A stretch of DNA of 64,000 nt. Origin: AWTP1-13 sp963775835. Its GTDB lineage: Bacteria > Pseudomonadota > Alphaproteobacteria > Rhizobiales > Hyphomicrobiaceae. Of this stretch, positions 54,382 through 63,257 are shown in pieces. Every line of letters starts with the position of its first letter. The first letter of the stretch is position 1. The position numbers and the translations under genes were made by a program. Location of the stretch: NCBI GenBank assembly GCA_963775835.1, contig CAVZKV010000020.1:186001-250000 (forward strand), written 5' to 3'. The notes beneath the pieces were generated by a model. That model was not told where the DNA came from and did not search any database. It was given only the letters and a program-made list of their open reading frames with translations.

Positions 54382-56040
54382 ATGGGTGTTGAGATTTGGC
54401 TGCCGCAAAGTCGCATTGCGGCCTCGGCCCAGCTTTGGCCCGGCCGTCTGCTCATCGATGACCTCGACGCGGCGGTGCACTTGGGACCCGAGCGCCCGGC
54501 CTTTGTCGGCCACAACAGCATGCTCGGCGCCGAGAGCCGGCTCAGCTACGGCGAACTCGGCGAGCGCGTCGACAAAGTCGCCCAAGGGCTGTGCGAGCTC
54601 GGCATCGGCAAAGGCGACGTCGTGGCGTTCCAGCTGCCGAATTGGTGGGAATTCATCGCCCTACTTTATGCCTGCAATCGCATCGGCGCCGTCGCCAATC
54701 CGCTGATGCCGATTTTCCGCCAGCGCGAGCTCAGGTTCATGCTGGGCTTTGGCGAGGCCAGGGTCGCCATCGTGCCGCAGGCCTGGCGTGGCTTTGACCA
54801 CCTGGGCATGCTGCAGCAAATCCGTGCCGAACTGCCCCGGCTGCAGCACATCTTCGCGGTCGGCGGCCGCGGCGAAGCCTGCTTCGAGCGCGCCTTTCTG
54901 CACCGCCCGGCCTTGACGCCAGCCGAGAAGGCGGGCCTTGCCGCTCGCCGTCCCGCGCCCAACGATGCGGTCGAGCTGATCTATACGTCGGGCACGTCCG
55001 GGGAACCCAAGGCCGTGATGCATACGGCCAACACCGTGCTGGCCGCGGCGGCCGCCTTCGTCAAGGACATTCCGGTCGGCCACGCCGATGTGGTGTTCAT
55101 GGGATCGCCCTACGCCCACCAGACCGGCTTCCTCTATGGCATCGTGATGCCGATCATGCTGGCGACCAAGACGGTGGCCCTCGACCAGTGGTCGGCCGCC
55201 GAGGCCGCGCCGCTGATTGAGCGCGAGGGCGCAAGCTTCAGCATGGGATCGACGCCGTTCCTTTCCGATCTCATCAATTTGCCGCAGGCTCTTCGCAGCA
55301 AGGTGAGCGGCCGGCTGCGTACCTGGGTGTGCGCGGGCGCACCAATTCCGCGCCTCTTGGTGCAGCGGGCGAGGGACGAAATGGATCTCGCCGTGCTGTC
55401 CTGTTGGGGCATGACCGAGAACGCCGGCCTTACCATAACCCGCAAAAGCGATGCGCAAGCGAAGGTGATCGACACCGACGGCCGAGCGCTGCCCGGCAGC
55501 GAGGTGCGCATCGTCGATAGCGCCGGGCAGCCGCTGCCCGCCGATACGGTGGGGCATCTGCAGGCGCGCGGAATTACCCATTTCGTCGGTTACCTGAAAC
55601 GGCCGCATCTCAACGGCGTCGACGAGCACGGCTGGTTCGACACCGGTGATCTCGCCCGCATGGACGGCGATGGCTACATCCGCATCGTCGGTCGCAGCAA
55701 GGACGTCATCATCCGCGGCGGCGAAAACATTCCGGTGGCCGAGGTCGAAAACCTGATCTATCGCCATCCGCACGTGGCCGAATGCGCCATTGTTGCCATG
55801 CCGGACCCACGCTTGGGCGAGCGGGCCTGCGCCTTCATCGTTGCCAAGCCGAACACGCTCGTTACGCTGGCCGACGTGAGGACCTTCCTCGAGGGCCACG
55901 GTATGGCCAAGCAGTATTGGCCCGAGCGGCTCGAGCTCAGGTCGGAAATGCCTCGCACACCCTCCGGCAAGATCCAGAAATTCAAGCTGCGCGAGCTCGC
56001 CGCCAATCTCGATCCGGCGCGCCCCGCCCGCGCCGATTGA
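54382..56040 (+). CDS. aliA: cyclohexanecarboxylate-CoA ligase AliA (AMP-forming)
   Basis: Acyl-adenylate-forming ligase (552 residues) that activates the ring acid. AMP-binding motif IYTSGTSGEPKAVMHTANT (about residue 200), the A4/A5 region SMGSTPFLSDL and LSCWGMTENAGL (about 355), GWFDTGDLARMDGDGYIRIV and GRSKDVIIRGGENIPVAEVE (hinge and A8), and the C-terminal catalytic Lys in RTPSGKIQKFKL. Ribosome site AGGAGGACGAG before the ATG at 54382; the longer open frame upstream is a shadow of badH. Family is certain; the cyclohexanecarboxylate specificity is inferred from the cluster. Confidence 0.87.
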   Translation: MGVEIWLPQSRIAASAQLWPGRLLIDDLDAAVHLGPERPAFVGHNSMLGAESRLSYGELGERVDKVAQGLCELGIGKGDVVAFQLPNWWEFIALLYACNRIGAVANPLMPIFRQRELRFMLGFGEARVAIVPQAWRGFDHLGMLQQIRAELPRLQHIFAVGGRGEACFERAFLHRPALTPAEKAGLAARRPAPNDAVELIYTSGTSGEPKAVMHTANTVLAAAAAFVKDIPVGHADVVFMGSPYAHQTGFLYGIVMPIMLATKTVALDQWSAAEAAPLIEREGASFSMGSTPFLSDLINLPQALRSKVSGRLRTWVCAGAPIPRLLVQRARDEMDLAVLSCWGMTENAGLTITRKSDAQAKVIDTDGRALPGSEVRIVDSAGQPLPADTVGHLQARGITHFVGYLKRPHLNGVDEHGWFDTGDLARMDGDGYIRIVGRSKDVIIRGGENIPVAEVENLIYRHPHVAECAIVAMPDPRLGERACAFIVAKPNTLVTLADVRTFLEGHGMAKQYWPERLELRSEMPRTPSGKIQKFKLRELAANLDPARPARAD

Positions 56041-56058
56041 TCGGCGCACTCACCGATT

Positions 56059-56928
56059 TCACCGGCCGGCGCTGGCCCGGCTGATGTGTTCGCTGAGGAG
56101 CGCGGCAATCTCGCGAGCGTGGCTAGTGATCATGAAATGAGCGGCCCCGTCGACGGTCGCCAGCGCCGCGCCGGGACAATATCGACCGAGCAGCTCGTTG
56201 GCGCGCCGCACCGCCGCATGGCTGCTGCCGCCGCGTATGACGAGCACCGGCAGCTCGAGGCTGGCGAGTAAGGCGGGCGACAACTGAAAGCCGTAGGCGC
56301 TCGCCCAGTCACGCAGATTTACCGCCGTCGTCTGCATCGCATAGGCGCGCACCCGCTCGGGCCAGGCGGCGAAGGTACCGGCGCCGCCGTAAAAATCGAT
56401 CATGCTCGCGATCGCGTCGGCCTTGCCGGCCGCGAAGGCCGCAAAGTAGGCATCCGTCATCTGTCGAAAGGCGCGGTAGTGCGCGTGCTCACCGACCTCG
56501 TACAGCAGCTGCACGGCGGGAGCCTCCAGGATCGATAGGCTGGCGAGGGGCACCGATCGCCTGAGTGCCACGGCAAGCGCCACCAAACCGCCGAAGGAAT
56601 GTCCGACCAGGTGCGCCGGTCGGCCGGCACGGCGGATCACCGCCTCGAGGGCTGCGGCCACATGCGCAATCGAGGCGTCGGCGGCGGTGCGCCGTTCCGC
56701 CGTGCCACCATAGCCCAGAAGAGAGGTCGTGACGCAGCGAAATCGGCCCTCGCAATGCGTTATGATGGGCCGCCAGGCGGCCCCGGTACTGCACGAACCC
56801 GGTGCGAAAACCACGGTTGGGCCGTGCCCACTCTCCTCGTAGTCGATAGGCCCGCGCGGGTCCTCGATCGTCATCTTTTGGTGCGCCCCGGCAGGCGCGG
56901 GGCCGAGCGTGGTGGTTGCTGCCGGCAT
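56059..56928 (-). CDS. alpha/beta hydrolase
   Basis: Alpha/beta-fold hydrolase of 289 residues. Oxyanion strand VVFAPGSCSTGAAW, nucleophile elbow HLVGHSFGGLVALAVAL (Ser near 110), and late His in TVDGAAHFMITSHARE, with an acid between. ATG at 56928 is the longest plausible start; MTIEDPRGP at 56874 is an alternative, and neither has a clear ribosome site. It is convergent with aliA, ending 18 bp past it. Substrate unknown; thioester or lactone hydrolysis in the neighbouring pathway is possible but not shown. Confidence 0.8.
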   Translation of the reverse strand: MPAATTTLGPAPAGAHQKMTIEDPRGPIDYEESGHGPTVVFAPGSCSTGAAWRPIITHCEGRFRCVTTSLLGYGGTAERRTAADASIAHVAAALEAVIRRAGRPAHLVGHSFGGLVALAVALRRSVPLASLSILEAPAVQLLYEVGEHAHYRAFRQMTDAYFAAFAAGKADAIASMIDFYGGAGTFAAWPERVRAYAMQTTAVNLRDWASAYGFQLSPALLASLELPVLVIRGGSSHAAVRRANELLGRYCPGAALATVDGAAHFMITSHAREIAALLSEHISRASAGR

Positions 56929-57087
56929 GGCTTACCCCGGGTCGGCTTGGTTGTCACGCCGGCGCTCGCTTGCGCAACGCCGTGCGCGATTATCGCTTGC
57001 CCCGACGTCGGCCGCGAATGAGGCCTTGACCGGCGGCGAGCGTCGAGGTTTGGATTTTTGCAGGCATTTGCCGAGGACCGCTGGACC

Positions 57088-58257
57088 ATGCCCACGAGCG
57101 AGGCACGCATTTTGACGACGCATGCAGGGAGCCTGCCAAGGCCACCGTTGCTGACCCACCTTTTCACGCGTCGATCGCAAGGCGATGCAATCGATGCGGC
57201 TGCGCTCGCCGCAGCCGGGCGCGAGGCCGTCGCCTGGGTGGTCGACAAGCAGCGCCAGGCGGGCCTCGACATCATCTCCAACGGCGAGCAACAGCGCGAG
57301 TCCTTCGTGCTCTATCTGCGCCGTCGGTTGAGCGGCATCGACGGTCGGGGAGAGCGGGCGCCGTTTGCCGATATCGAAAGCTACCCGAAATTCAAGGCGG
57401 AGCGCGCCCGGCTCCTGGCCCAGCGCGAAGCGGTCAGCAACGTTGCCTTCCTGCCCAAGTGTGTCGGTCCCGTGACCTATGTCGGCCAGGCCGAGCTCGA
57501 TGCCGAGTGCGCCACCTTCAAGGCGGCCTACGGCGGCCTCGGGCAGGGCGCAACTGCGCCCTTCGTCACGGCCGCGTCGCCCGGCATCCTCGCCTCGATC
57601 GTGAAGAACGAGCATTATGCCAGCTTTGACGCCTATATCGATGCCATCGCGGCGGCGCTGCGCATCGAGTACGAGACCATCGTCGGCGCCGGCTTCCAGT
57701 TGCAAATCGATGCGCCCGACCTCGCGCTCGAGCGTCACGCCTCCTTCGCTGCCCGGCCGCTCAAGGACTTCCAGCGCTTCATTGAGCGCGTGATCGCCGC
57801 CATCAACGCGGCGCTCATCAATGTTGCAGCCGACAAGGTTCGGCTGCACGTCTGCTGGGGCAACTACGAGGGGCCGCACGATCATGACGTGGCACTCGCC
57901 GATATCCTGCCGATCCTGATGCAGGCGAAGGTCGGCGGCCTGTACCTGCCTTTCGCCAACCCGCGCCACGCCCATGAATACAAGGTGTTTTGCCAGCAAC
58001 CGCTCAACGCCAATCAGGTGTTGGTGGCCGGTGTCATCGATACGGTCACCAACTACATCGAGCACCCGGAAGTGGTGGCCGACAGGCTCGAACGCATCGC
58101 GGCGGCCGTCGGCGACCCCGCGCGCGTGCTTGCGGGCACCGATTGCGGCTTTGACACCTCCGCGGGCATGGGACGCGTCGCCGAAGACATCGTCTGGGCC
58201 AAGCTGCGTGCCCTCTCCGACGGCGCCCATCTCGCCTCCAAGCGCCTATTTGCCTGA
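57088..58257 (+). CDS. core-MetE-like methyltransferase (cobalamin-independent methionine synthase C-terminal domain)
   Basis: Single-domain UROD/MetE-like barrel of 389 residues, half the size of true MetE. ILTTHAGSLPRPPLLTHLF at the amino end and the zinc ligands are visible: His and Cys in RLHVCWGNYEGPHDHDVA (HxC-x-GN, about residue 265) and Cys in GTDCGFDTSAGMGRVAED near the end. Single-domain members include short methionine synthases and thiol alkyltransferases such as epoxyalkane:coenzyme M transferase. Substrate unknown. The longer frame to 57058 starts with TTG; the ATG at 57088 fits the family. Confidence 0.85.
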   Translation: MPTSEARILTTHAGSLPRPPLLTHLFTRRSQGDAIDAAALAAAGREAVAWVVDKQRQAGLDIISNGEQQRESFVLYLRRRLSGIDGRGERAPFADIESYPKFKAERARLLAQREAVSNVAFLPKCVGPVTYVGQAELDAECATFKAAYGGLGQGATAPFVTAASPGILASIVKNEHYASFDAYIDAIAAALRIEYETIVGAGFQLQIDAPDLALERHASFAARPLKDFQRFIERVIAAINAALINVAADKVRLHVCWGNYEGPHDHDVALADILPILMQAKVGGLYLPFANPRHAHEYKVFCQQPLNANQVLVAGVIDTVTNYIEHPEVVADRLERIAAAVGDPARVLAGTDCGFDTSAGMGRVAEDIVWAKLRALSDGAHLASKRLFA

Positions 58258-58340
58258 GCGCGAATGGCGCGCCAACGACCGGCCAAGATCGACGCGGCCG
58301 TTGCTCGTCGGCGGGCCATCGGCGCCCGCGCCGGCGGGCG

Positions 58341-58820
58341 CTATTTATTGCGCGGGTCATCCTTGGGATCGACGTACTTCACGTCGAAGGGGCCAAAGCC
58401 GTTGATTTGCACGACGGCTTCGCCGTCGGCCCAGGCATAGTGCGCCATGCCGGCCGGCAGATGGACGAAGCTCGCCGCCGGCAGCGGCTTTGCGGCCGTC
58501 CGGTCCACCTTCTCGCCGGCGCCGACGGCGAATTTTCCGGAGATCACCGTGACGAACTCGTCCTTGGAATGGCGGTGGGGCGGCACCGTGAAGCCGTTGG
58601 GGAACTTGAGGCGGAGCACGAAGGGCCCCTCCTTGGCCGGGTTGCCGAGCAGGACTGCGGCTTGGGCGCCGCTCGGCAGCGACGCCGGCGCCGGACCCCA
58701 GCTGACGGCATCGCCCGGGACCACCGTGTGGTGCGCATCGTCCGCCAAGGCCGTTCCGGCGACCTGGCTACACCCGATCGACAACAACAGACACGCCGTA
58801 GCAATGGATAGTTTCTGCAT
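58341..58820 (-). CDS. secreted cupin domain protein
   Basis: Exported single-domain cupin of 159 residues. Signal peptide MQKLSIATACLLLSIGCSQV (the Cys in IGCSQ may make it a lipoprotein), then the cupin: FTVPPHRHSKDEFVTVISG (metal ligands His, His, Glu; about residue 82) and FVHLPAGMAHYAWADGE. Such ChrR-like periplasmic cupins are common in proteobacteria and have no assigned reaction. The ATG has GGAGG 8 bases upstream. Single gene. Confidence 0.85.
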   Translation of the reverse strand: MQKLSIATACLLLSIGCSQVAGTALADDAHHTVVPGDAVSWGPAPASLPSGAQAAVLLGNPAKEGPFVLRLKFPNGFTVPPHRHSKDEFVTVISGKFAVGAGEKVDRTAAKPLPAASFVHLPAGMAHYAWADGEAVVQINGFGPFDVKYVDPKDDPRNK

Positions 58821-59064
58821 GAGGAGGGCTCCTTCGACCGCGCGTCACCCTCCCACACGCTGTGAGAGGTTACGCGAGGCTAAGGCTCGCACATGGATCC
58901 GAGCGTGGGAGGCGGCGTGGAAATGGCCGTGGAAAAGCGGCCGTGCTGACCGCAGACCGGCAGGCCCCATAGGAGCCAAGCCTGGCGGAGTGCCGCCGCG
59001 GCCGGGTCTGGGTGCGCCTTCGCGCTAGGCGTTCGCGGGCTCGAGGCGGGCCTAACGACGCCCC

Positions 59065-59832
59065 TTAGGCGGCCGTCGCCGGCAGCGCCGCGGCGAGGCG
59101 CTCGAGCGTGGCGATGGTCGAGGCGTCGATCCGGCCGTCGACCCGGGCGGGACGAAAGTGGCGCTGGAATGCCTTGACGACGAACTCGGTGGCGCCATCG
59201 ACGAGCCCGGTCGGCTCGATCGCATAGCCATAGTCGCGAAGCTGCCGCTGCAGCTCAGCAAACGGGGGGCCGGCGGCACCGACGCCGATACCGGGCTCGG
59301 CATCGACGAGCGGGGTCGGTTCGACCCAATGGCCGACGCCCGCGGCAGCGAGCCGCCCCCAGGGAAACTTCTCGCCAGGATCGATCTTACGCCTGGGCGC
59401 CACATCCGAGTGCGCCAGCACGCGCTCGGGCCGGATGCCGTGGCGGGTCGAGATATCCCGCGCCAAGGCTGCGACCGCGGCAAGCTGCGATTCGGGAAAA
59501 TCCGGATAGCCGAGCTCGTGGCCGGGATTTTGCATCTCGATTCCGATCGAGGCCGAGTTGATATCGGTTTCGCCGGCCCAGCTCGCCTCGCCGGCGTGCC
59601 AGGCGCGCGCCGCCTCCGCCACCATCTGGGTGATGCAGCCTGTTTCATCGATTACATAGTGGCACGATACGCCGCTATCAGGCCGCGCCAGCCACTCGAT
59701 GGCCTTGGCCGCGCTGGCAACGCCCGTGTAGTGGAAAATGAGGATGCTGGGGCGCAGGCCGTCGCGCCGCGGCTCGAAGTTCGAGGCGGGATAGAGCTCG
59801 TGCACGAGTTCTGAGTCCGCCTTGAGGATCAC
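59065..59832 (-). CDS. N-acetylmuramoyl-L-alanine amidase, AmiD-like
   Basis: Zinc amidase_2/PGRP-type enzyme that cleaves muramyl peptides (255 residues, GTG start at 59832). Zinc ligands: His in LIFHYTGVASA (about residue 34), His and Asp in VLAHSDVAPRRKIDPGE (about 140). HYVIDETGCITQMV and SIGIEMQNPGHE are standard for AmiD. A C-terminal peptidoglycan-binding domain (FAELQRQLRDYGYAIE to AFQRHF) follows. I see no signal peptide, so it may work in the cytoplasm on recycled anhydro-muropeptides. GTGA overlaps the stop of the TerB-DnaJ gene by 4 bp. Confidence 0.92.
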   Translation of the reverse strand: MILKADSELVHELYPASNFEPRRDGLRPSILIFHYTGVASAAKAIEWLARPDSGVSCHYVIDETGCITQMVAEAARAWHAGEASWAGETDINSASIGIEMQNPGHELGYPDFPESQLAAVAALARDISTRHGIRPERVLAHSDVAPRRKIDPGEKFPWGRLAAAGVGHWVEPTPLVDAEPGIGVGAAGPPFAELQRQLRDYGYAIEPTGLVDGATEFVVKAFQRHFRPARVDGRIDASTIATLERLAAALPATAA

Positions 59833-60527
59833 AACCCGCGCTCCTTGGCGATCGCGCCGTAGGCGGCATTGATGGCAGCGAGCTTGCGGGTGGCGAGATC
59901 GACGAACTCAGGGGGTACGCCGCGGCCGATCAGCTTGTCGGGATGATTGTCTCTGACGAGCTTGCGATACTGGGCGCGGATTTCGGCATTGCTTGCCGAC
60001 GGGGGAAGCTTCAGGACGTCGTAGGGATTGTCCGCATCACGCACGAAGCGGGCGCGGAAATAGCGGTACTCGTTGTCGGCAAAGCCGAAGCGCTGTGCCA
60101 CCGATTTGAGGAATGCGTTCTCCTTGGGGTGCAGGGCGCCGTCGGCCGCCGCCACGTAGAGAAGACCTTCCAGCACGTGCTGCAGCAGCCTGCGGTCGTC
60201 GCCGAGTAGGGCTGCGATCTGATCGGCATAGGCCTCGTAGCCGGCCGTATCCTGCTTGGCGAGGTCGAAGACACGCGCAACGTTGGCGGCCTCCTCCGGC
60301 GAGAATTGAAAGACGCGCCGGAACGCGTCCACCTCGCGCGGCGAGACCACGCCGTCGGCCTTGGCCATCTTGGCGCTGAGGGCAATGACGCCGATCGTGA
60401 AGGCGACGCTCTTTTCCGGCGCGCTATCGCGGTCGAACCCGAAGACGTTTGCCACCTCGTGCAGCAGACCGCCGCTGGCATCGCCGAGCGCCGTCGCAAA
60501 ACCGGCAATTTTCTGCCAGACCGTCAA
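59829..60527 (-). CDS. TerB-DnaJ protein, DjlA-like cytoplasmic form
   Basis: The 232-residue product (TTG start at 60527, GGAG upstream) has a TerB/DUF1332-like helical region (FTIGVIALSAKMAKADGVVS to AADGALHPKENAFLKSVAQ, residues 50-155) and a C-terminal J domain (YDVLKLPPSASNAEIRAQYR, then RDNHPDKLIGRGVPPEF with HPD). The arrangement is that of DjlA without its membrane helix, so it is a J-domain co-chaperone of DnaK. Its stop overlaps the amidase start by 4 bp, a conserved-looking pairing in alphaproteobacteria, suggesting a role in envelope maintenance. Confidence 0.87.
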   Translation of the reverse strand: MTVWQKIAGFATALGDASGGLLHEVANVFGFDRDSAPEKSVAFTIGVIALSAKMAKADGVVSPREVDAFRRVFQFSPEEAANVARVFDLAKQDTAGYEAYADQIAALLGDDRRLLQHVLEGLLYVAAADGALHPKENAFLKSVAQRFGFADNEYRYFRARFVRDADNPYDVLKLPPSASNAEIRAQYRKLVRDNHPDKLIGRGVPPEFVDLATRKLAAINAAYGAIAKERGL

Positions 60528-60625
60528 TCCTAAGCTCCAGCGTCCGTGGCGTGAGCGAAAACCGTTGCCGCCGCCCACCGGGACGGCTAATCCCCCAGGT
60601 TAGAACGCCTTGTCAAGGATCCAGC

Positions 60626-61702
60626 ATGAGTGCAATGGCAAACGATGAGGTGCTGATCCGCCGCGAGGGCCGGGCGGGGCGGATCACCATGAACCGCCCG
60701 CAGGCGCTGAACGCCCTGACGCACGCCATGGTGGCGCCGATCTGGGATGCCTTGCTGGCCTGGCAAGACGATGCCCGCGTCGAACTGGTGCTGCTCGACG
60801 GCAGCGGCGAACGGGCCCTGTGCGCCGGCGGCGATGTGCGCGCACTCTACGACAGCCGCAACGCCGGCTCGGGCACCGCGCGCGCCTTCTGGCGCGACGA
60901 ATATCGGCTCAACGCCCTGATCGGTCGCTACGACAAGCCTTATGTGGCGATCCAGGACGGCATCGTCATGGGTGGGGGTATCGGCCTGTCGGCGCACGCG
61001 CGCCACCGTATCGTCACCGAGCGCTCCCGGCTCGCCATGCCGGAGACGGGCATCGGGCTGATCCCCGATGTGGGCGGCAGTTGGCTGTTGGCGCATGCCC
61101 CGGGCGAAGCCGGGCTCTATCTCGGGTTGACGGGCATCGAGATGGATGCGGCAGACGCAATTTATGCGCGTTTCGCCGATGCATTCGTGCCCGCAAGCGG
61201 CCTCGGCGAGCTCAAGGCGCGCCTGCTCGATCCCAAGGGAGGGGCGGTTGGCGAGGTGATCAAGACGTTAACACAGGACTTGGGCCGGTCTCGTCTTGCC
61301 GACCGCGCCGCCGATATCGATCGGATCTTCGCCGCCGACAGCCTCGAGACGATCCTGGCTCGCCTGGAACACAGCAACCTCGATTGGAGCGATGCAACGC
61401 CGCCAGGCGCTGGCGCAAAAATCGCCGAAAGCGCTCAAACTTGCCTGCGCGGCCATTCGACATGCCCGCGGCCTGCCGTCGCTCGAGGCCGCACTCGACA
61501 TGGAGTTTCGCTTGGCGGTGCGTCTGTTCGAGGATGGCGAGTTCCCGGAAGGCGTGCGCGCCTTGATCGTCGACAAGGACCGCAAGCCGGCCTGGTCGCC
61601 GCCGCGCCTCGCCGATGTGTCCGATGCCCTCCTTCGCCGCTACTTGCGCCACTGCCGGCCGCCGAGGAATTGGGGCTGGCGCGGGTCGGCGGACACGCTT
61701 GA
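60626..61702 (+). CDS. 3-hydroxyisobutyryl-CoA hydrolase-like, two compensating frameshifts
   Basis: Crotonase-family hydrolase of valine breakdown. From the ATG at 60626, ERALCAGGDVRALYDSRNA, GIVMGGGIGLSAHARHRIVT and AMPETGIGLIPDVGGSWLL are those of HIBYL-CoA hydrolase/CoA hydrolase-like proteins. After DWSDAT the frame shifts (an extra base near 61400), and RQALAQKSPKALKLA, LDMEFRLAVRLFEDGEFPEG and VRALIVDKDRKPAW follow in the second frame. Near 61652 one T is missing, and the original frame returns for APLPAAEELGLARVGGHA. Repaired length is about 358 residues, normal for the family. Two opposite single-base changes in a well-conserved gene suggest read errors. Confidence 0.8.
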   Translation: MSAMANDEVLIRREGRAGRITMNRPQALNALTHAMVAPIWDALLAWQDDARVELVLLDGSGERALCAGGDVRALYDSRNAGSGTARAFWRDEYRLNALIGRYDKPYVAIQDGIVMGGGIGLSAHARHRIVTERSRLAMPETGIGLIPDVGGSWLLAHAPGEAGLYLGLTGIEMDAADAIYARFADAFVPASGLGELKARLLDPKGGAVGEVIKTLTQDLGRSRLADRAADIDRIFAADSLETILARLEHSNLDWSDATPPGAGAKIAESAQTCLRGHSTCPRPAVARGRTRHGVSLGGASVRGWRVPGRRARLDRRQGPQAGLVAAAPRRCVRCPPSPLLAPLPAAEELGLARVGGHA

Positions 61703-61738
61703 GCCTTCGGCCGCGACGGCGCCGATCGCATGCGACGC

Positions 61739-62627
61739 CTATTCGGCGGCGGCCTGCGCGATGGTCGGGGCATCGCCGGCGACGGTCGTGCGGCGCACGT
61801 CGCGTGGCTGGCTCTCATCATAGCGCCGGCCACGGTGCATGGTCTGGCGGTTGTCCCACATGACGAGGTCGTTGACCTTCCACTTGTGCACATAGACGAA
61901 GCGCGGCTGCGTGGCGTGCTCCTTGAGATCGTTCAATAGAATGCGCGCTTCCGGCGTCGGTTTGCCGATGATGGTGCCGGCATGGGAGGAAAGGTAGAGG
62001 GACTTGCGGCCGCTGACGGGGTGCGTGCGCACCAACCGCTGGCGTACAGGCTTGAAGAGCTGCTTTTCCTCCTCGGTGTAGTCGACGAAGCCGAGGGAGC
62101 CGCGCGAAAACATCAACGAGTGCTCGCACACCAGGTTCTCGATTTCGGCCTTGCTGTGCTCATCGAGCGCATCGTAGGCGGCGCGCATGTCGGCGAGTTC
62201 GGTATCGCCACCTTTCGGGTTCACCACGCGCGCCGAAAGCAGCGAGTACTTGGCGGGAATGGCGCGAAAGGAACTGTCGGAGTGCCACAGCAGGTTGCCC
62301 AGATTGAACAAGCGCTGGCGGCTGTCGCGGGCGAGCGGCTTGCCGTCCTTGCCGAGGTTGGAGACATCGTTCATCCCAGTGGCGAGCCGCTTGTCTTCCT
62401 CCTTGGTGACGTTGCCACCGCGCGCGTTCTCGATGGCCCCAAAGTTGCGGGTGAACGCCATTTGCTCAGCATCGCTGCACCGCCTGATCGCGAAACACGA
62501 GCACGGCATACCGATCCATGCCGGCTTCGATGGCCGCGATATCTTCGCGCGACAGGGGTCTTTTGATGTCGACCCCGGAGACCTCGCCGACGAACACGGG
62601 GTGGATCTGGCGAATGGCAACGGGCAC
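61739..62627 (-). CDS. TauD/TfdA-family Fe(II)/2-oxoglutarate dioxygenase, one-base frameshift
   Basis: 2-oxoglutarate-dependent oxygenase resembling TfdA (2,4-D dioxygenase). The amino end, from the GTG at 62627 (AGGAGG 11 bases upstream), is PVAIRQIHPVFVGEVSGVDI and MDRYAVLVFRDQAV in one frame. After an extra base near 62482 the rest follows: SDAEQMAFTRNFGAIEN, LLWHSDSSFRAIPAKYSLL (HxD iron motif), GGDTELADMRAAYDAL, and the distal His/Arg in DNRQTMHRGRRYDES. Total about 295 residues when repaired, the usual size. The enzyme would cleave an aryloxy- or alkylsulfonate-type ether or C-S bond; the substrate is unknown. Confidence 0.83.
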
Positions 62628-62782
62628 GGCTTAAATCTCCTCCTGTGCGGTGGGCTCGGGGGACGCGTTGACCTGCCTGAAGCCTAGGCCAGGAGGGACC
62701 TTTTGAAAAGTGACGTGCAGGCTCGGCGCGGTGGCCGGTGCGAAACGCGCGCAAGGGTGGCGCGGGGCCGCAGTGCCCAAGC

Positions 62783-62827
62783 GGCGGGCTCAGCGGTACT
62801 CCCGCCGCCAGGCGGGCTGAGCGGTAC
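62783..62827 (+). repeat. 17-bp direct repeat
   Basis: GGCGGGCTCAGCGGTAC (62783-62799) and GGCGGGCTGAGCGGTAC (62811-62827) differ at one base. The first copy is also half of a hairpin: GCGGCGGG (62781-62788) with CCCGCCGC (62801-62808). Confidence 0.8.
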
Positions 62828-62899
62828 AGCTGCGCGTCGCGCACGCTTCGGCCTGCCGGTAGCACTTTGGCTCGGATTCGAGCTTGCTGCGCGCCGTCA

Positions 62900-62915
62900 T
62901 GTCCCAATGTTACAG
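62900..62915 (+). repeat. TGTCCCAA-TGTTACAG element, copy 1
   Basis: TGTCCCAATGTTACAG matches the element at 63240 except for two extra A in the middle of the latter. The same orientation and distinctive AT-rich core in a GC-rich background mark it as a repeated element. Confidence 0.6.
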
Positions 62916-63178
62916 CTCTAGGGCGGCGGCGGGTCGCTGGCCCTCCGGCGCGCCGTACTGTCCTCGCCGTCTGCGGCTTGAGCAGGGCCGGATTGGGCAT
63001 GGCCAGGCGTTGGGTTTTGAGCGGCGGCCGGCTCGCCGTTGCGAGGGGGTGATAGGTGTGCGAAGGCGGAGGGGGGCAGCCCGCCAAAGGGGCCAGGCGC
63101 CGCTAAGGCCGGGCCGAACGTAGGCGGCAAAACGAGACCCTCACGCTGGTGCCCCTCATGGCGTGCATCGCCACGAGC

Positions 63179-63196
63179 CTCCTGGCGCGCCAGGAG
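63179..63196. repeat. 18-bp perfect palindrome
   Basis: CTCCTGGCGCGCCAGGAG reads the same on both strands with no spacer. A dimeric regulator site or recombination site is possible. It is 44 bp before the second TGTCCCAA element. Confidence 0.75.
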
Positions 63197-63239
63197 TGGC
63201 CGGCAATCTCGCGCAAATCTTGGTCTCGGCGTCACATCC

Positions 63240-63257
63240 TGTCCCAAAATGTTACAG
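63240..63257 (+). repeat. TGTCCCAAAATGTTACAG element, copy 2
   Basis: Same element as at 62900 with AAAA in the core. It lies about 330 bp before the TAXI receptor gene. Confidence 0.6.
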
